Shown here piece by piece: positions 34,607-43,500 of a stretch of 64,000 nt of DNA. The position numbers and the translations under genes are program-made. The number at the start of each line of letters is the position of its first letter. Within the stretch, counting starts at the first letter, position 1. Location: the NCBI GenBank assembly GCA_023140195.1, contig JAGLME010000026.1, positions 1-64,000 on the forward strand, in the 5' to 3' direction. Under the pieces are notes generated by a model. That model was given only the letters and a program-made list of their open reading frames with translations. It was not told the origin of the DNA and did no database searches. This stretch comes from Thermoplasmata archaeon. GTDB taxonomy: Archaea; Thermoplasmatota; Thermoplasmata; RBG-16-68-12; SOIM01.

Positions 34607-35599
34607 ATGAAGGTGGCCTTCGCCGGAACGTTTGACAGGATCCACAAGGGTCACAGGACGATTTTTGAACGGGCGTTCGCTTTGGGTGACGAGATACTCA
34701 TCGGGATAACATCGGACGACATGGCCAGCAATGCTCGGGGACATTCGGTGAAGCCCATTCAGAAGAGAATGGAGAAGCTCGAGGCATTCCTTAAGGAGGC
34801 TGGATACCAGGGATTCGAGATCGTCGAGATCACCGACATGTTCGGGCCAGCGATCCACATGCCCACTCTAGATGTGCTCATCGCATCGGAAGAGACGAGG
34901 GAGACGGCCGAAGAGATCAACCGAATGAGGGAACAGAGCGGACTGACACCGCTTGAGATTCATCTCGTCCCACTGGTCATGGCCGAGGACAGCTGTCCGA
35001 TCAGTTCTACCCGGATGAGGAACGGAGAGATAGACGCGGACGGGAAGCTCCAGAGACCTCTCGTGGTGAACGTCGGCTCAAAGAACAAGGCAAAGATATG
35101 GGCCACCAGGGATGTCTTTCTCAAGGTGTTCAAGAAGGTGGAGATCCACGGTATCGAGGTGGAGGACAAGGGTCCCGAGAACCCCATGGACGACCAGGTG
35201 AAGGAAGGTGCCATAAGCCGCGCGAAGGAGTCCATCGGAAACGCTGATTTCGGCATCGGTATCGAAGGCGGGATGGTGGAGCTCGACGAGCTCGGCGCGA
35301 AGTGCATGGTCCATTACTGCGCCATCGTGGACAAGAAGGGTAATGTCACCCTTGGTCACGGTCCCGGTTTCCATCTCCCCAAGTCGGTCTCTGACATGGC
35401 GATCGAAGGCGTTCCTCTCAGCGAGGTCATGAGGAGGTTCCTCAACCTGGACCAGATCGAGGAGGAGAAGGGAACGGTCGGACACCTCTCTGACGGAAAG
35501 ACCACCAGGAAGATCCTCGCGGAGCAGGCCGTTCTCATGGCGCTTCTTCCAAGACTTAGGTCCGACCTGTACCCGGAGCTGTGGAAACAAAATCCTTAA
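34607..35599 (+). CDS. coaD: Phosphopantetheine adenylyltransferase fused to a DUF84 NTPase-like domain
   Basis: A 330-aa fusion. The N-terminal half (1-150) is the archaeal PPAT, which joins ATP to 4'-phosphopantetheine in CoA synthesis. It has the nucleotidyltransferase motif AGTFDRIHKGHR and the late ISSTRMRNGEID. The C-terminal half (about 155-320) resembles DUF84/YjjX-type inosine/xanthosine triphosphatases: VNVGSKNKAKIWATRDVF, then a G-I-E-G-G-M segment at FGIGIEGGMVE, and late GTVGHLSDGKTTRK. The second half could clean the nucleotide pool. ATG 34607 is the likely start; GTG 34601 overlapping the previous stop is the alternative. It is second in an operon with the DUF2116-like protein. 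Confidence 0.9.
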   Translation: MKVAFAGTFDRIHKGHRTIFERAFALGDEILIGITSDDMASNARGHSVKPIQKRMEKLEAFLKEAGYQGFEIVEITDMFGPAIHMPTLDVLIASEETRETAEEINRMREQSGLTPLEIHLVPLVMAEDSCPISSTRMRNGEIDADGKLQRPLVVNVGSKNKAKIWATRDVFLKVFKKVEIHGIEVEDKGPENPMDDQVKEGAISRAKESIGNADFGIGIEGGMVELDELGAKCMVHYCAIVDKKGNVTLGHGPGFHLPKSVSDMAIEGVPLSEVMRRFLNLDQIEEEKGTVGHLSDGKTTRKILAEQAVLMALLPRLRSDLYPELWKQNP

Positions 35600-35632
35600 G
35601 GTTCGGTTTTCTTCTACCCCACGGGGATAGGA

Positions 35633-36640
35633 ATGAAGGCAAAGATAGCTGTAAATGGTTACGGAACTATCGGCAAGAGGGTGACCGACGCCATTAATTC
35701 GCAGCCAGACATGGAGGTCATCGGTGCGACCAAGACCAGACCGACCTTCGAGGCCAAACTGGCGAACCTGAGAGGGGTTCCTCTGTACGCGGCCGCCAAG
35801 GAGTTCGTTTCCAGGTTCGAGGACGCCGGACTGGAGGTCCAAGGGACCCTGGATGATTTGCTCCCACAGGCTGACCTGATAATCGATTGCACTCCCAAGA
35901 AAGCGGGTTACAAGGAGGCCTATGAGAAAGCAGGGGTGAAGGCGATCTGGCAGGGTGGGGAGAAGCACGATCTCACCGGCGTTTCCTTCAACTCGATGGC
36001 CAACTATAACGACTGTTACGGGGCGCAGTTCGTGAGGGTGGTCTCGTGCAACACCACAGGTCTTCTGAGAACGCTGTACCCGCTCCACACCGAATACGGA
36101 ATAGACAATGTCCTTGCGGTCATGATCAGGAGGAGTGCGGATCCTTGGGATACCAATAGGGGTCCGATAAACGCCATCGAACCCGTGCTGAAGGTGCCGT
36201 CGCATCATGGTCCAGACGTTCAGAGCGTTGTTCCAGACATCAATATTCAGACGACTGCGGTCAAGGTTCCCACCACCATCATGCACATGCACTCGGTCGT
36301 CGCGGAGCTGAACAAAGAGGTCTCCAGCGATGACGTGATCGATCTCTGGAAGGCGACACCCAGGATCATCTTTGTGTGGGGCTCTGACGGGATCAAGTCC
36401 ACCGCCCAGATAATGGAATACGCCAAGGACCTGTGCAGGGAGAGGGGAGACCTGTTCGAGATCGCGGTGTGGGAGGACGGCGTTCACGTCGTCGGGAAGA
36501 AGCTGTACTATTACCAGGCCATTCACCAGGAGTCCGATGTGATCCCGGAGAACGTGGATTGCATAAGAGCAATGCTGGAACTGGAAGAGGACAAGTTGAA
36601 AAGCATGGAGATGACCGACAAGTACATGGGCGTCTGCTAG
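35633..36640 (+). CDS. gap: Glyceraldehyde-3-phosphate dehydrogenase, archaeal type
   Basis: Phosphorylating GAPDH of the archaeal class, working in gluconeogenesis and/or glycolysis with NAD(P). The 335-aa protein has the Rossmann start KIAVNGYGTIGKRV and the catalytic Cys139 in VSCNTTG. Archaeal-class features include IRRSADPWDTNRGPINAI, the histidine-rich VPSHHGPD, and the TTIMHMHSV stretch. GGGGATAGGA precedes the ATG. The gene is 33 bases after coaD and could be read from the same transcript, though a weak AT-rich element near 35590 may also serve. The TAG stop shares bases with the stop of the convergent trmJ-like gene. Confidence 0.96.
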   Translation: MKAKIAVNGYGTIGKRVTDAINSQPDMEVIGATKTRPTFEAKLANLRGVPLYAAAKEFVSRFEDAGLEVQGTLDDLLPQADLIIDCTPKKAGYKEAYEKAGVKAIWQGGEKHDLTGVSFNSMANYNDCYGAQFVRVVSCNTTGLLRTLYPLHTEYGIDNVLAVMIRRSADPWDTNRGPINAIEPVLKVPSHHGPDVQSVVPDINIQTTAVKVPTTIMHMHSVVAELNKEVSSDDVIDLWKATPRIIFVWGSDGIKSTAQIMEYAKDLCRERGDLFEIAVWEDGVHVVGKKLYYYQAIHQESDVIPENVDCIRAMLELEEDKLKSMEMTDKYMGVC

Positions 36641-37341
36641 CTCTCTTTATCCAACCTCTTGGCAGCCTCGCCAATTACGCCCATCAGAGCGTGGAACTCC
36701 CATTTTGAAGGTGTAGCCCTTCCCATCAACCTTCGGAACATCATCTTGGTCCTTTCCATCTTGTGCTCGGGATAATTGATCGCATCCAGGAGTTTCACGA
36801 AGTGTTCCTGTAGCTTCTCCTTCTCGTGACCAGACGCCTTTCTTCTTTCCCTTTTCTCTGCCGTCGGCTTGAACAGCTCATAGAGAACGACGCTGACCGC
36901 GTGTGACAGGTTGAGGATCGGATAGTCTTCGCTTGAGGGGATTCTGATGAGCATATCGCACTTCATGAGCTCTGGGTTCAACAGTCCGAAGTCCTCCCTT
37001 CCGAACAACAGTCCGACCTTCCCGTCCATCTCTGCCAGTTTTGCAGATGCCTCATCTGGACCCAGCGCTATCCGTATGAACCTCCTGTCACTTGCCGTGT
37101 CCACTCCTGAGGTGCCCACCACAAAATCCACCTCCTTCAGTGCTTCTTCCAGCGTCTCGTAGGTCCTTGCGCTCTTGAGAATTTCAATGGCCCTCATCGC
37201 CCTCTTCTCAGCTACAACACCTATCTCGCACGGGTTGACCAGGATCAGATCTTCGACCCCGAAGTTCATCATCGCCCTCGCCACTGCGCCGACGTTTCCC
37301 TCGTTCTTCGGCTCCGCCAGCACTACCACATATTGAGGCAT
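36637..37341 (-). CDS. trmJ: SPOUT RNA methyltransferase, TrmJ-like
   Basis: A 234-aa class SpoU/TrmH methyltransferase; by resemblance it is TrmJ, which 2'-O-methylates position 32 of tRNAs. Visible motifs are VVVLAEPKNEGNVGAVARAM (motif 1, with Asn and Glu), FGREDFGL (motif 2 with GRE) and NLSHAVSVVLYELF (motif 3, knot). A C-terminal helical tail (about 165-234) is basic. Start choice: the ATG at 37341 gives the family-like MPQYVVVLAE; longer frames overlap the divergent truA start. The TATA element between the two genes fits truA best, and this gene's own promoter is not obvious. It converges with gap in a four-base overlap. Confidence 0.85.
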   Translation of the reverse strand: MPQYVVVLAEPKNEGNVGAVARAMMNFGVEDLILVNPCEIGVVAEKRAMRAIEILKSARTYETLEEALKEVDFVVGTSGVDTASDRRFIRIALGPDEASAKLAEMDGKVGLLFGREDFGLLNPELMKCDMLIRIPSSEDYPILNLSHAVSVVLYELFKPTAEKRERRKASGHEKEKLQEHFVKLLDAINYPEHKMERTKMMFRRLMGRATPSKWEFHALMGVIGEAAKRLDKES

Positions 37342-37350
37342 CCAGGCCAC

Positions 37351-37358
37351 CTTATATA
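37351..37358 (+). promoter_or_regulatory. TATA-like box of truA
   Basis: CTTATATA centred 27 bases before the truA ATG at 37382, leaderless spacing. The motif is nearly symmetric but sits too close (10-17 bases) to the divergent methyltransferase start to serve it in the same way. Confidence 0.55.
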
Positions 37359-37381
37359 GACAGACCATAATCAGGTTTCCT

Positions 37382-38161
37382 ATGAGGGTCGCCCTCAAGT
37401 TCGGCTATGATGGTTCCAGGTTCTGGGGATATCAAAGGCAGCCTGATGTGAGGACGGTGGAGGGGGACATGATCAGGGCCATGAAGAAGACCAGGATGAT
37501 CCTTGATGTAGAAGAGAGCAGCTTCCAGGGTTCCAGCAGGACGGACAGGGGTGCAAGCGCCGTCGGGAATGTGGCGGCCATTGATACAGGCTTCAAGAAA
37601 GGGGAGATGCTGAAAGCACTGAATTCCAATATTGAGGACACATACTTCTGGGGCATTGCGGAAGTCGAGAACGATTTCAATCCACGCTACGCCAGACAAA
37701 GGTGGTACCGGTATCACTTGGATAAGGACTTGGACCTGGACATGCTGAGGGAGGCATCGGGCTTATTCTTAGGGGAGCACGATTTCAGGAGCTTCTGCAA
37801 GAAGGACGACAAACCCACTGGTAGGACCGTGGACTCCGTTGCCCTTACCAAGAATGAAGAGTTCATCAAATTCGACATCAAGGCTCAGAGCTTCCTGTGG
37901 AACATGGTCAGGAGGATCGTTTCAGCCGTGGTCAAGTATGCTGTGGGAGAGATCTCTGGAGAAGATATCGAGAATGCTCTTGGCGGGGAAGAAAGGGACT
38001 TCGGTCTCATGCCAGCACATCCATTGTTCTTGATGGACGTGTCGTACGGTTTCGAGTTCGATGTTGAACTGCCAATCGTTCATCCTGCCTTCTTGGAGGA
38101 CCACGAAAGGGCACTGTTGAGGACCGAACTCTACAGCATGCTCAAGGAGCGGGCCGAATGA
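37382..38161 (+). CDS. truA: tRNA pseudouridine synthase TruA
   Basis: Converts uridines of the tRNA anticodon arm (38-40 region) to pseudouridine. The 259-aa protein has KFGYDGSRFWGYQRQP at the start and the catalytic Asp55 in SSRTDRGASA. The later RYHLDKDLDLDMLREASGLF, HDFRSFCKKD and SFLWNMVRRIVSAVVK are all characteristic TruA blocks. Length is typical. Promoter spacing suggests a leaderless mRNA. The Fap7-like kinase gene follows 64 bases later with its own TATA-like box. Confidence 0.95.
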   Translation: MRVALKFGYDGSRFWGYQRQPDVRTVEGDMIRAMKKTRMILDVEESSFQGSSRTDRGASAVGNVAAIDTGFKKGEMLKALNSNIEDTYFWGIAEVENDFNPRYARQRWYRYHLDKDLDLDMLREASGLFLGEHDFRSFCKKDDKPTGRTVDSVALTKNEEFIKFDIKAQSFLWNMVRRIVSAVVKYAVGEISGEDIENALGGEERDFGLMPAHPLFLMDVSYGFEFDVELPIVHPAFLEDHERALLRTELYSMLKERAE

Positions 38162-38195
38162 GCGCCCAGATACTTCTGTCATTCTCGTCGCAAAC

Positions 38196-38203
38196 CATAT
38201 ATC
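38196..38203 (+). promoter_or_regulatory. TATA-like box of the Fap7-like/AIPS operon
   Basis: CATATATC centred 26 bases before the ATG at 38226, leaderless spacing. Confidence 0.5.
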
Positions 38204-38225
38204 AAGGTAATCAATGCAATTTTGA

Positions 38226-38750
38226 ATGTTCGTGGCCATATCGGGGACGCCAGGCACAGGCAAGACGGCTGTATGTGAGAGGTTGAGGGACGATGGGTAT
38301 CAGGTGGTGGACCTCAACAAGCTGGCTTCCGAGACCGATTCGGTTGTGGGCGTCGATTCGGAGAGGAATGTGGACATCGTTGACGCCGATCTGCTCAGGG
38401 TGAAGGTCAGGGAACTCGGGAACGATCTGGTCTTCCTGGACGGTCATTTCTCTCATCTCATGGATGTTGACGTATCCATCGTGCTCAGGTGCAATCCGGA
38501 CGAACTGAAAAGGCGACTGGAAGCCAAGGAATGGGACGAGAAGAAGATCAGGGAGAACGTTGAAGCCGAGGCAGTGGATGCCATTACCGTGGAATCAACC
38601 GAATCCGGTGTGGACACATTGGAGGTGGACACCACCAACAGGTCGGCCGAGCAGACCGAAGAAGCGGTCCTCAAGATCGTTAGCGGTGAAAGTGAGGAGT
38701 TCAAGGTGGGTCAGATAGACTGGAGCGAGGTGATCTTGGATTGGTACTAG
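38226..38750 (+). CDS. Fap7/AK6-like adenylate kinase
   Basis: A 174-aa NMP-kinase-fold ATPase related to eukaryotic Fap7/hCINAP, which acts in small ribosomal subunit maturation; the archaeal form binds ribosomal protein uS11. The P-loop is ISGTPGTGKTAV (residues 5-16). It also shows the family features VVDLNKLASE, VFLDGHFSHL and IVLRCNPDELKRRLEAKEWD. The leaderless-type TATA box sits 26 bases ahead. The next gene, a CDP-alcohol phosphatidyltransferase, starts with TTG inside the last codons (ten-base overlap), so the two are coupled although their functions differ. Confidence 0.9.
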   Translation: MFVAISGTPGTGKTAVCERLRDDGYQVVDLNKLASETDSVVGVDSERNVDIVDADLLRVKVRELGNDLVFLDGHFSHLMDVDVSIVLRCNPDELKRRLEAKEWDEKKIRENVEAEAVDAITVESTESGVDTLEVDTTNRSAEQTEEAVLKIVSGESEEFKVGQIDWSEVILDWY

Positions 38751-39361
38751 ATTCCCAGCGAGATAGGGCGGACAGGATCCTTCTGCCCATGGCCAAGAGG
38801 CTTCAGCATGTCAATCCAAACACTCTGTCCTGGATGGCGTTCCTCTGTGCCGTGTTCGCCGGTGTCAACTTCTGGCTGGGGACGATCTGGACGCTGCTCT
38901 TCGCCTTCATATTCCTCTTTCTCAACGGACTCCTGGACGCACTTGACGGCATGGTGGCCAAGATGACCGGAAAGGCCTCCGTCCGGGGAGATTTCCTTGA
39001 TCACGTTCTGGACAGGTACGCTGATATATTCATAGTCGGCGGCATCATGCTCTCACCCACCTACAACAGCGTTCTGGCCTTCCTTGCGATAATCGGGGTC
39101 CTAATGACCAGCTATCTCGGGACGCAATCCATGGCTGTTGGCGCCGGACGCGATTACGGGGGCATACTCGGAAGGGCGGACAGGCTGGTCATTCTGATGT
39201 TGTTCTGTCTTATCCAGATGTTCGCATCCAGCATCGGTTATGCCTACGTTTCCTTTGGGGAGTTCTCACTGAACTTCATAGACATGGCAATGATAGTCTT
39301 CGCAGTCGGGGGCAACGCCACGGCTATTCAGCGCGCGATAAGAACATGGCGAAAACTCTAA
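38741..39361 (+). CDS. CDP-alcohol phosphatidyltransferase, archaetidylinositol-phosphate synthase-like
   Basis: A 206-aa membrane enzyme with about six helices that makes a polar lipid from CDP-archaeol. The signature DGxxA...GxxxDxxxD reads LDALDGMVAKMTGKASVRGD, followed by FLDHVLDRYAD; Lys replaces the usual Arg after DGxxA, as in archaetidylinositol-phosphate synthases. The N-terminal VLDSQRDRADRILLPMAKRL, then VNPNTLSW, fits that subfamily, so the TTG start at 38741 overlapping the Fap7-like gene is preferred over the ATG at 38789. The substrate, inositol phosphate or another head group, is inferred. It converges with priL in a four-base stop overlap. Confidence 0.88.
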   Translation: MVLDSQRDRADRILLPMAKRLQHVNPNTLSWMAFLCAVFAGVNFWLGTIWTLLFAFIFLFLNGLLDALDGMVAKMTGKASVRGDFLDHVLDRYADIFIVGGIMLSPTYNSVLAFLAIIGVLMTSYLGTQSMAVGAGRDYGGILGRADRLVILMLFCLIQMFASSIGYAYVSFGEFSLNFIDMAMIVFAVGGNATAIQRAIRTWRKL

Positions 39362-40437
39362 CCCGTCTTTCTCTTCCCTTTGATCCGATAGTACGAGAGA
39401 GGATGCTTAATCCTGTTGCAGAGGTCATCTGGTTCGTAGCAGATGCCGTATGATTTCATGGTGCTGCATTCCGGCGGCGTGTACTTCGTTCCCGAGGTTA
39501 TCCCGCTGATGTGTTCTATCTGGTACCTGGTCTTGCTCTCGTCAAAATCCGATATGGTCGAGAACATCCTCATTATGTCATCCGGTCTGAGGCCCAGATG
39601 TCTCAGGAACGCCACCAGGGCGAATCTTCCTGTGTGGGGTATTCCCTCTCCTGTCTGGACGGTCGCGAGAAGCCTGTGCATGCACGGAGGCAGTCTCGTG
39701 GTCCTTATCTTGCCCATGTCCTCCGCCTTGTACTTGCTCTTCCTCTCCTGTATCTTCTCTATGAGCTCGAGTGTGGTCTCCTGAAAGGTCTCCAGTATCT
39801 TCTCGTTCACTTCCAGGGGCAGCTCGTCCTCCAGCTTCCTCCTCAATGCGTCTTGGAGCACTCTCAGGAACTTCCGCCTGTTCAGGACGACGTACCCGTC
39901 CTCCACCCTCTGGTTGATGAGCTTCCATCCCTTGCTCCTCAACTGGGCCGTGTTCCTCAGGAAATCGGTGAAATGCGTCTTCATGGTCCCGTTCTCGACT
40001 ACCAGCTCGACTTCCAGCTGTTCTGCTAGCCTTTTGACGAAGTCGGCGTCCTCCTCCATCCACCTGAGCGTCCCGGTCTTCGCCTCCGAGAGGGTGTATC
40101 TCTTGATCAGAAAAGGATCGCCAACACTGGACACGATCATTCTGGCTATCGGGTAGGAAAGGAGCTCTATCTGTATCTCGGCCTCGCTGACCATGCTGTG
40201 GTCCTCTATCTTGGTGTTATCAAGTGCTTCGAAGACCCTGTTCCTGCCCGCGATCCTGGCCTCCTCATATGCTGGGTCCTCCAGCAGGTCCGGTATGGAT
40301 ACGTCCGAGTCCTTGATGTAGTCGCTTGCCTCCTCGAGATAGGGATACCTGGCGAGTTTTCGGGTGTCCACGATTGGATAACCGCTCTCTCCAAATAAAA
40401 ACCTTCTCAAGTGACGCAAGAGGGAACCGCTGGCCAT
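39358..40437 (-). CDS. priL: DNA primase large subunit PriL
   Basis: Regulatory subunit of the archaeal/eukaryotic primase; with PriS it makes primers at the fork. The 359-aa protein has a helical N-terminal domain and a C-terminal iron-sulfur domain with conserved cysteines in LPPCMHRLL, PPECSTMKSYGIC and DDLCNRIKHPLSYYR, the four expected ligands of the cluster. The motif HTGRFALVAFLRHLG is typical of the family. The ATG at 40437 has TATA-like sequence 20-30 bases upstream; the first 15 residues are basic, and a later start is possible. PriS is not in the window. It converges with the AIPS-like gene. Confidence 0.93.
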   Translation of the reverse strand: MASGSLLRHLRRFLFGESGYPIVDTRKLARYPYLEEASDYIKDSDVSIPDLLEDPAYEEARIAGRNRVFEALDNTKIEDHSMVSEAEIQIELLSYPIARMIVSSVGDPFLIKRYTLSEAKTGTLRWMEEDADFVKRLAEQLEVELVVENGTMKTHFTDFLRNTAQLRSKGWKLINQRVEDGYVVLNRRKFLRVLQDALRRKLEDELPLEVNEKILETFQETTLELIEKIQERKSKYKAEDMGKIRTTRLPPCMHRLLATVQTGEGIPHTGRFALVAFLRHLGLRPDDIMRMFSTISDFDESKTRYQIEHISGITSGTKYTPPECSTMKSYGICYEPDDLCNRIKHPLSYYRIKGKRKTG

Positions 40438-40453
40438 TCAGTCCTATTACTGG

Positions 40454-40467
40454 GATATATTGATATA
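40454..40467. promoter_or_regulatory. AT-rich promoter between priL and the giant Trx-like surface protein
   Basis: GATATATTGATATAC is nearly symmetric. It is about 25 bases from the priL ATG on one side and about 55 bases from the surface-protein ATG at 40516 on the other, so it may serve both directions. Confidence 0.45.
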
Positions 40468-40515
40468 CCTCCAAGTGGATTCGATTCCTGCCATTCTGGA
40501 AATGGAGGAGTTAGA

Positions 40516-43500
40516 ATGTGGGGACATTCAAAATCAGTGTGGGCTGTATTAGTGTGTGCTTTGTTTTTGCTGGGGTCTTTTGCGGTGGTCATCGGAGCTC
40601 CGCCCGAGGAACCCGAGACAAATACAGGCTGCTGGGGCGGGACGAGCGAGCGAACGGTGATCGTTGAGAAGTTTACGGCGGACTGGTGTCAATTCTGCCC
40701 ATCGCAGGCTTTCGCTCTGAACAGGCTCCATGATGAGCTGGGAACCGACAATATAGTTGTTCTGGAGCATCATCCATCAGGATCCGATGCGATCTATTAC
40801 GCTCCTAGCAACACCCGAAGGCTGTGGTACGGCGTTACCGGATATCCGACCATGATCGTGGACGGTGGAGGCTACTACAATGGTGTCGCGATTCAGAACG
40901 GACAGAATGGTGCGACGCTGTGGTCCTCTGGTGGGACCACCAAATGGCAGAGATACTGGGACGATAGGGACGCCTACCAAGTGGAGAAGGATAAGACCGC
41001 CAACATGACCATCACACTTACAGGGAACATAACCAGTGCCGGCGGAAGGATGAATGCCCACATCTATGCTACAGATCCAATACCTGAGACCAGTCTCAAG
41101 GTCAGGTTCGTGGTCTACGAGAGTAACATCCATCTTCCGCTTAAGGGCGGCGGAGAGAACTACCTGCACCACAGGGTTTACAATCACGTTGTCAGGTTGA
41201 TGCTCTCAGATCACACCATTCCTGATGGGTCCTTCAATCAGGGCGATTCTATTGATGTGGAAAGGACGTTCACCATCAATGCGGGTTGGGACATACGTAC
41301 TCTGGGCATCGCCGCATTCGTCCAGACTGACAACCCGATAAACTTCATGTATGGCAATCCTCCAACGACCCCTCGCACCAATTATGCCATTCTTCAGGGA
41401 GCGGCCATGGATTTCGTTCCCACAGGGGTCCTCGTGGTTGACGGAAACGACGCCGACAATTTCGCCTGGGACTTCGACCACTATGACGAGATACTGACCA
41501 AGGGCGCAATCCCTCACCGCAATTGGGACACATATGAGCCGAGGACGGTCGACACTGAGAATGACAACGTTAGGACCATGCCGTCCTTCACAGAGATAGA
41601 GGACTACAGGGCGGTCATATGGTTCGAGAGCAGCGACACGAATACGCTCTACGCATCGTCCCGTACCGCTCTTCAGTCATACCTCGATGCCAAAGGCAAC
41701 CTGCTCATCACGGGGGAGGACATAGCCTACGATGCAAGTTCGGGTGGCTGGACCACCTGGTTAGGTAACTACCTTCACGCCACATACGTAAATGACAATG
41801 GAATGGGCAGCAATGTTGACGGAATCCTCAGCGACCCCATCACCGACGGTATCGTTGCCATGGGCATAACGCACACATCACCCGACGTCATTGGAACATC
41901 CGGGTCAAGCGAGATCTTCATCTTCTCTGCAAGTCCAATGGACATTGCCGCCGTGAGAGCCGATCACGATACTGATTCGCGCGTGGTCTACGATGCATTC
42001 GACTACTTTGAAGCAACCGACATTTGGGACGGCAATACCCAGGAAGAGGATCTGATGCGGGCCATGCTGGACTGGATGGACGGCGCCACTCCGCCTGATG
42101 TGGATGTTCTGCAACCAGATGGCGGTGAGGTCATCGACAAGGTCACTGATTATGAGATTCACTGGCTCGCACTTGATGTTGAGATGCCCGAGACACCAGT
42201 ATCGATCGACTATGCACTGGACTCGGGAGCCCCTGTTTGGGTTTCAATTTCCACGAACGAGCCGAACGATGGCGTTTATCTCTGGACAACACCTAATGCT
42301 GACACCACAAAGGCGCGGGTAAGGGTTTGTGCCGTGGACATGGTCGGTCAGAGCAATTGCGTGATTAGCGATGCGGATTTCACCATCGGCGCCCCGACAG
42401 ATACCGCGCCACCTGAAGTATTCGCGGTCAGACTCAATGGAAAGGTCACCGAGATTGTCAACCCCGGAGATCCAGTTGTACTGACGGCAATACTCGATGA
42501 CGACATGTCCGGCCCTGCTGGAGCCAACTATACAATCGATGCGGTCCTGGTAGGTCCGATGAACGCTCTGGATGGATTTTTCGATACTATCAACGAAACG
42601 GCAACTGCAACAATCGACACTTCGGGATGGGCCGAGGCCATATACTCAATCTGCGTCACTGATGCCGTCGATTACGATTCCAACGTCAACACCACAAATG
42701 CGTGTGCATCTTTGGAGATAACACTGACACCCATTGACAACGATCCGCCTGAGATCTATGCTTTGGTCGACGGTCAACCATCTGTTTTGGTTCCATCGGG
42801 AGCCCTGGTCACCTTAGACGCCCGATTAATGGACAAAACCCAGGTTGACGGTGCCAACTACACTGTTGGTGCCGCCAACTGGCCGGGCACTCCTTTGAGC
42901 GCCATGGATGGAGCGTTCGACGAGGCCGACGAGAACGTCACAACCACCGTAGACACAACGGGTTGGGCAGAGGCCAGCTACGACATATGCGTCTACGCCT
43001 GGGATTCGATGACCAACTTCAACGTCACTGGTTCCTGCCCCCAAATAATCGTATCCTCTGACTTCTATCCTCCGGAGATCTACGATGTGTTCATCAACGG
43101 AGCTCCGACCCAATCCTGGGACTATGATACCACACCACCGGACTTCTTCCTCACTGCCACAGTTGACGATTCGACGACCGGCAACAACAACATCGGTGAA
43201 GCGAACTATACCGTCGGTCCTTCAAACTGGCCGGGCACAAAGATGTTCCCAATCGACATGATCTACAACAACCCGGTAGAGGACGTTCAACAGATCGTCA
43301 CCACACCAAGCCAGCCTGGAATGTACGAGTACTGCGTGTACGCCTACGACGACAAGACCAACACCAACTGGACGGGTTCATGCGCAACACTGTATATCTT
43401 GGATCCAGACCCACCGATCGTACTGAATGTCCTGGTCAACGGGTCGGTTTCCACGGTCGTACCGATAGGCACTCCTGTTACACTGGAAGCGACCGTTGAC

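Noticed and set aside
40470-40500. tRNA T-arm-like string (GGATTCGATTCC)
   Set aside because: No acceptor, D or anticodon arm can be built around it, and it lies in the leader of a surface-protein gene.
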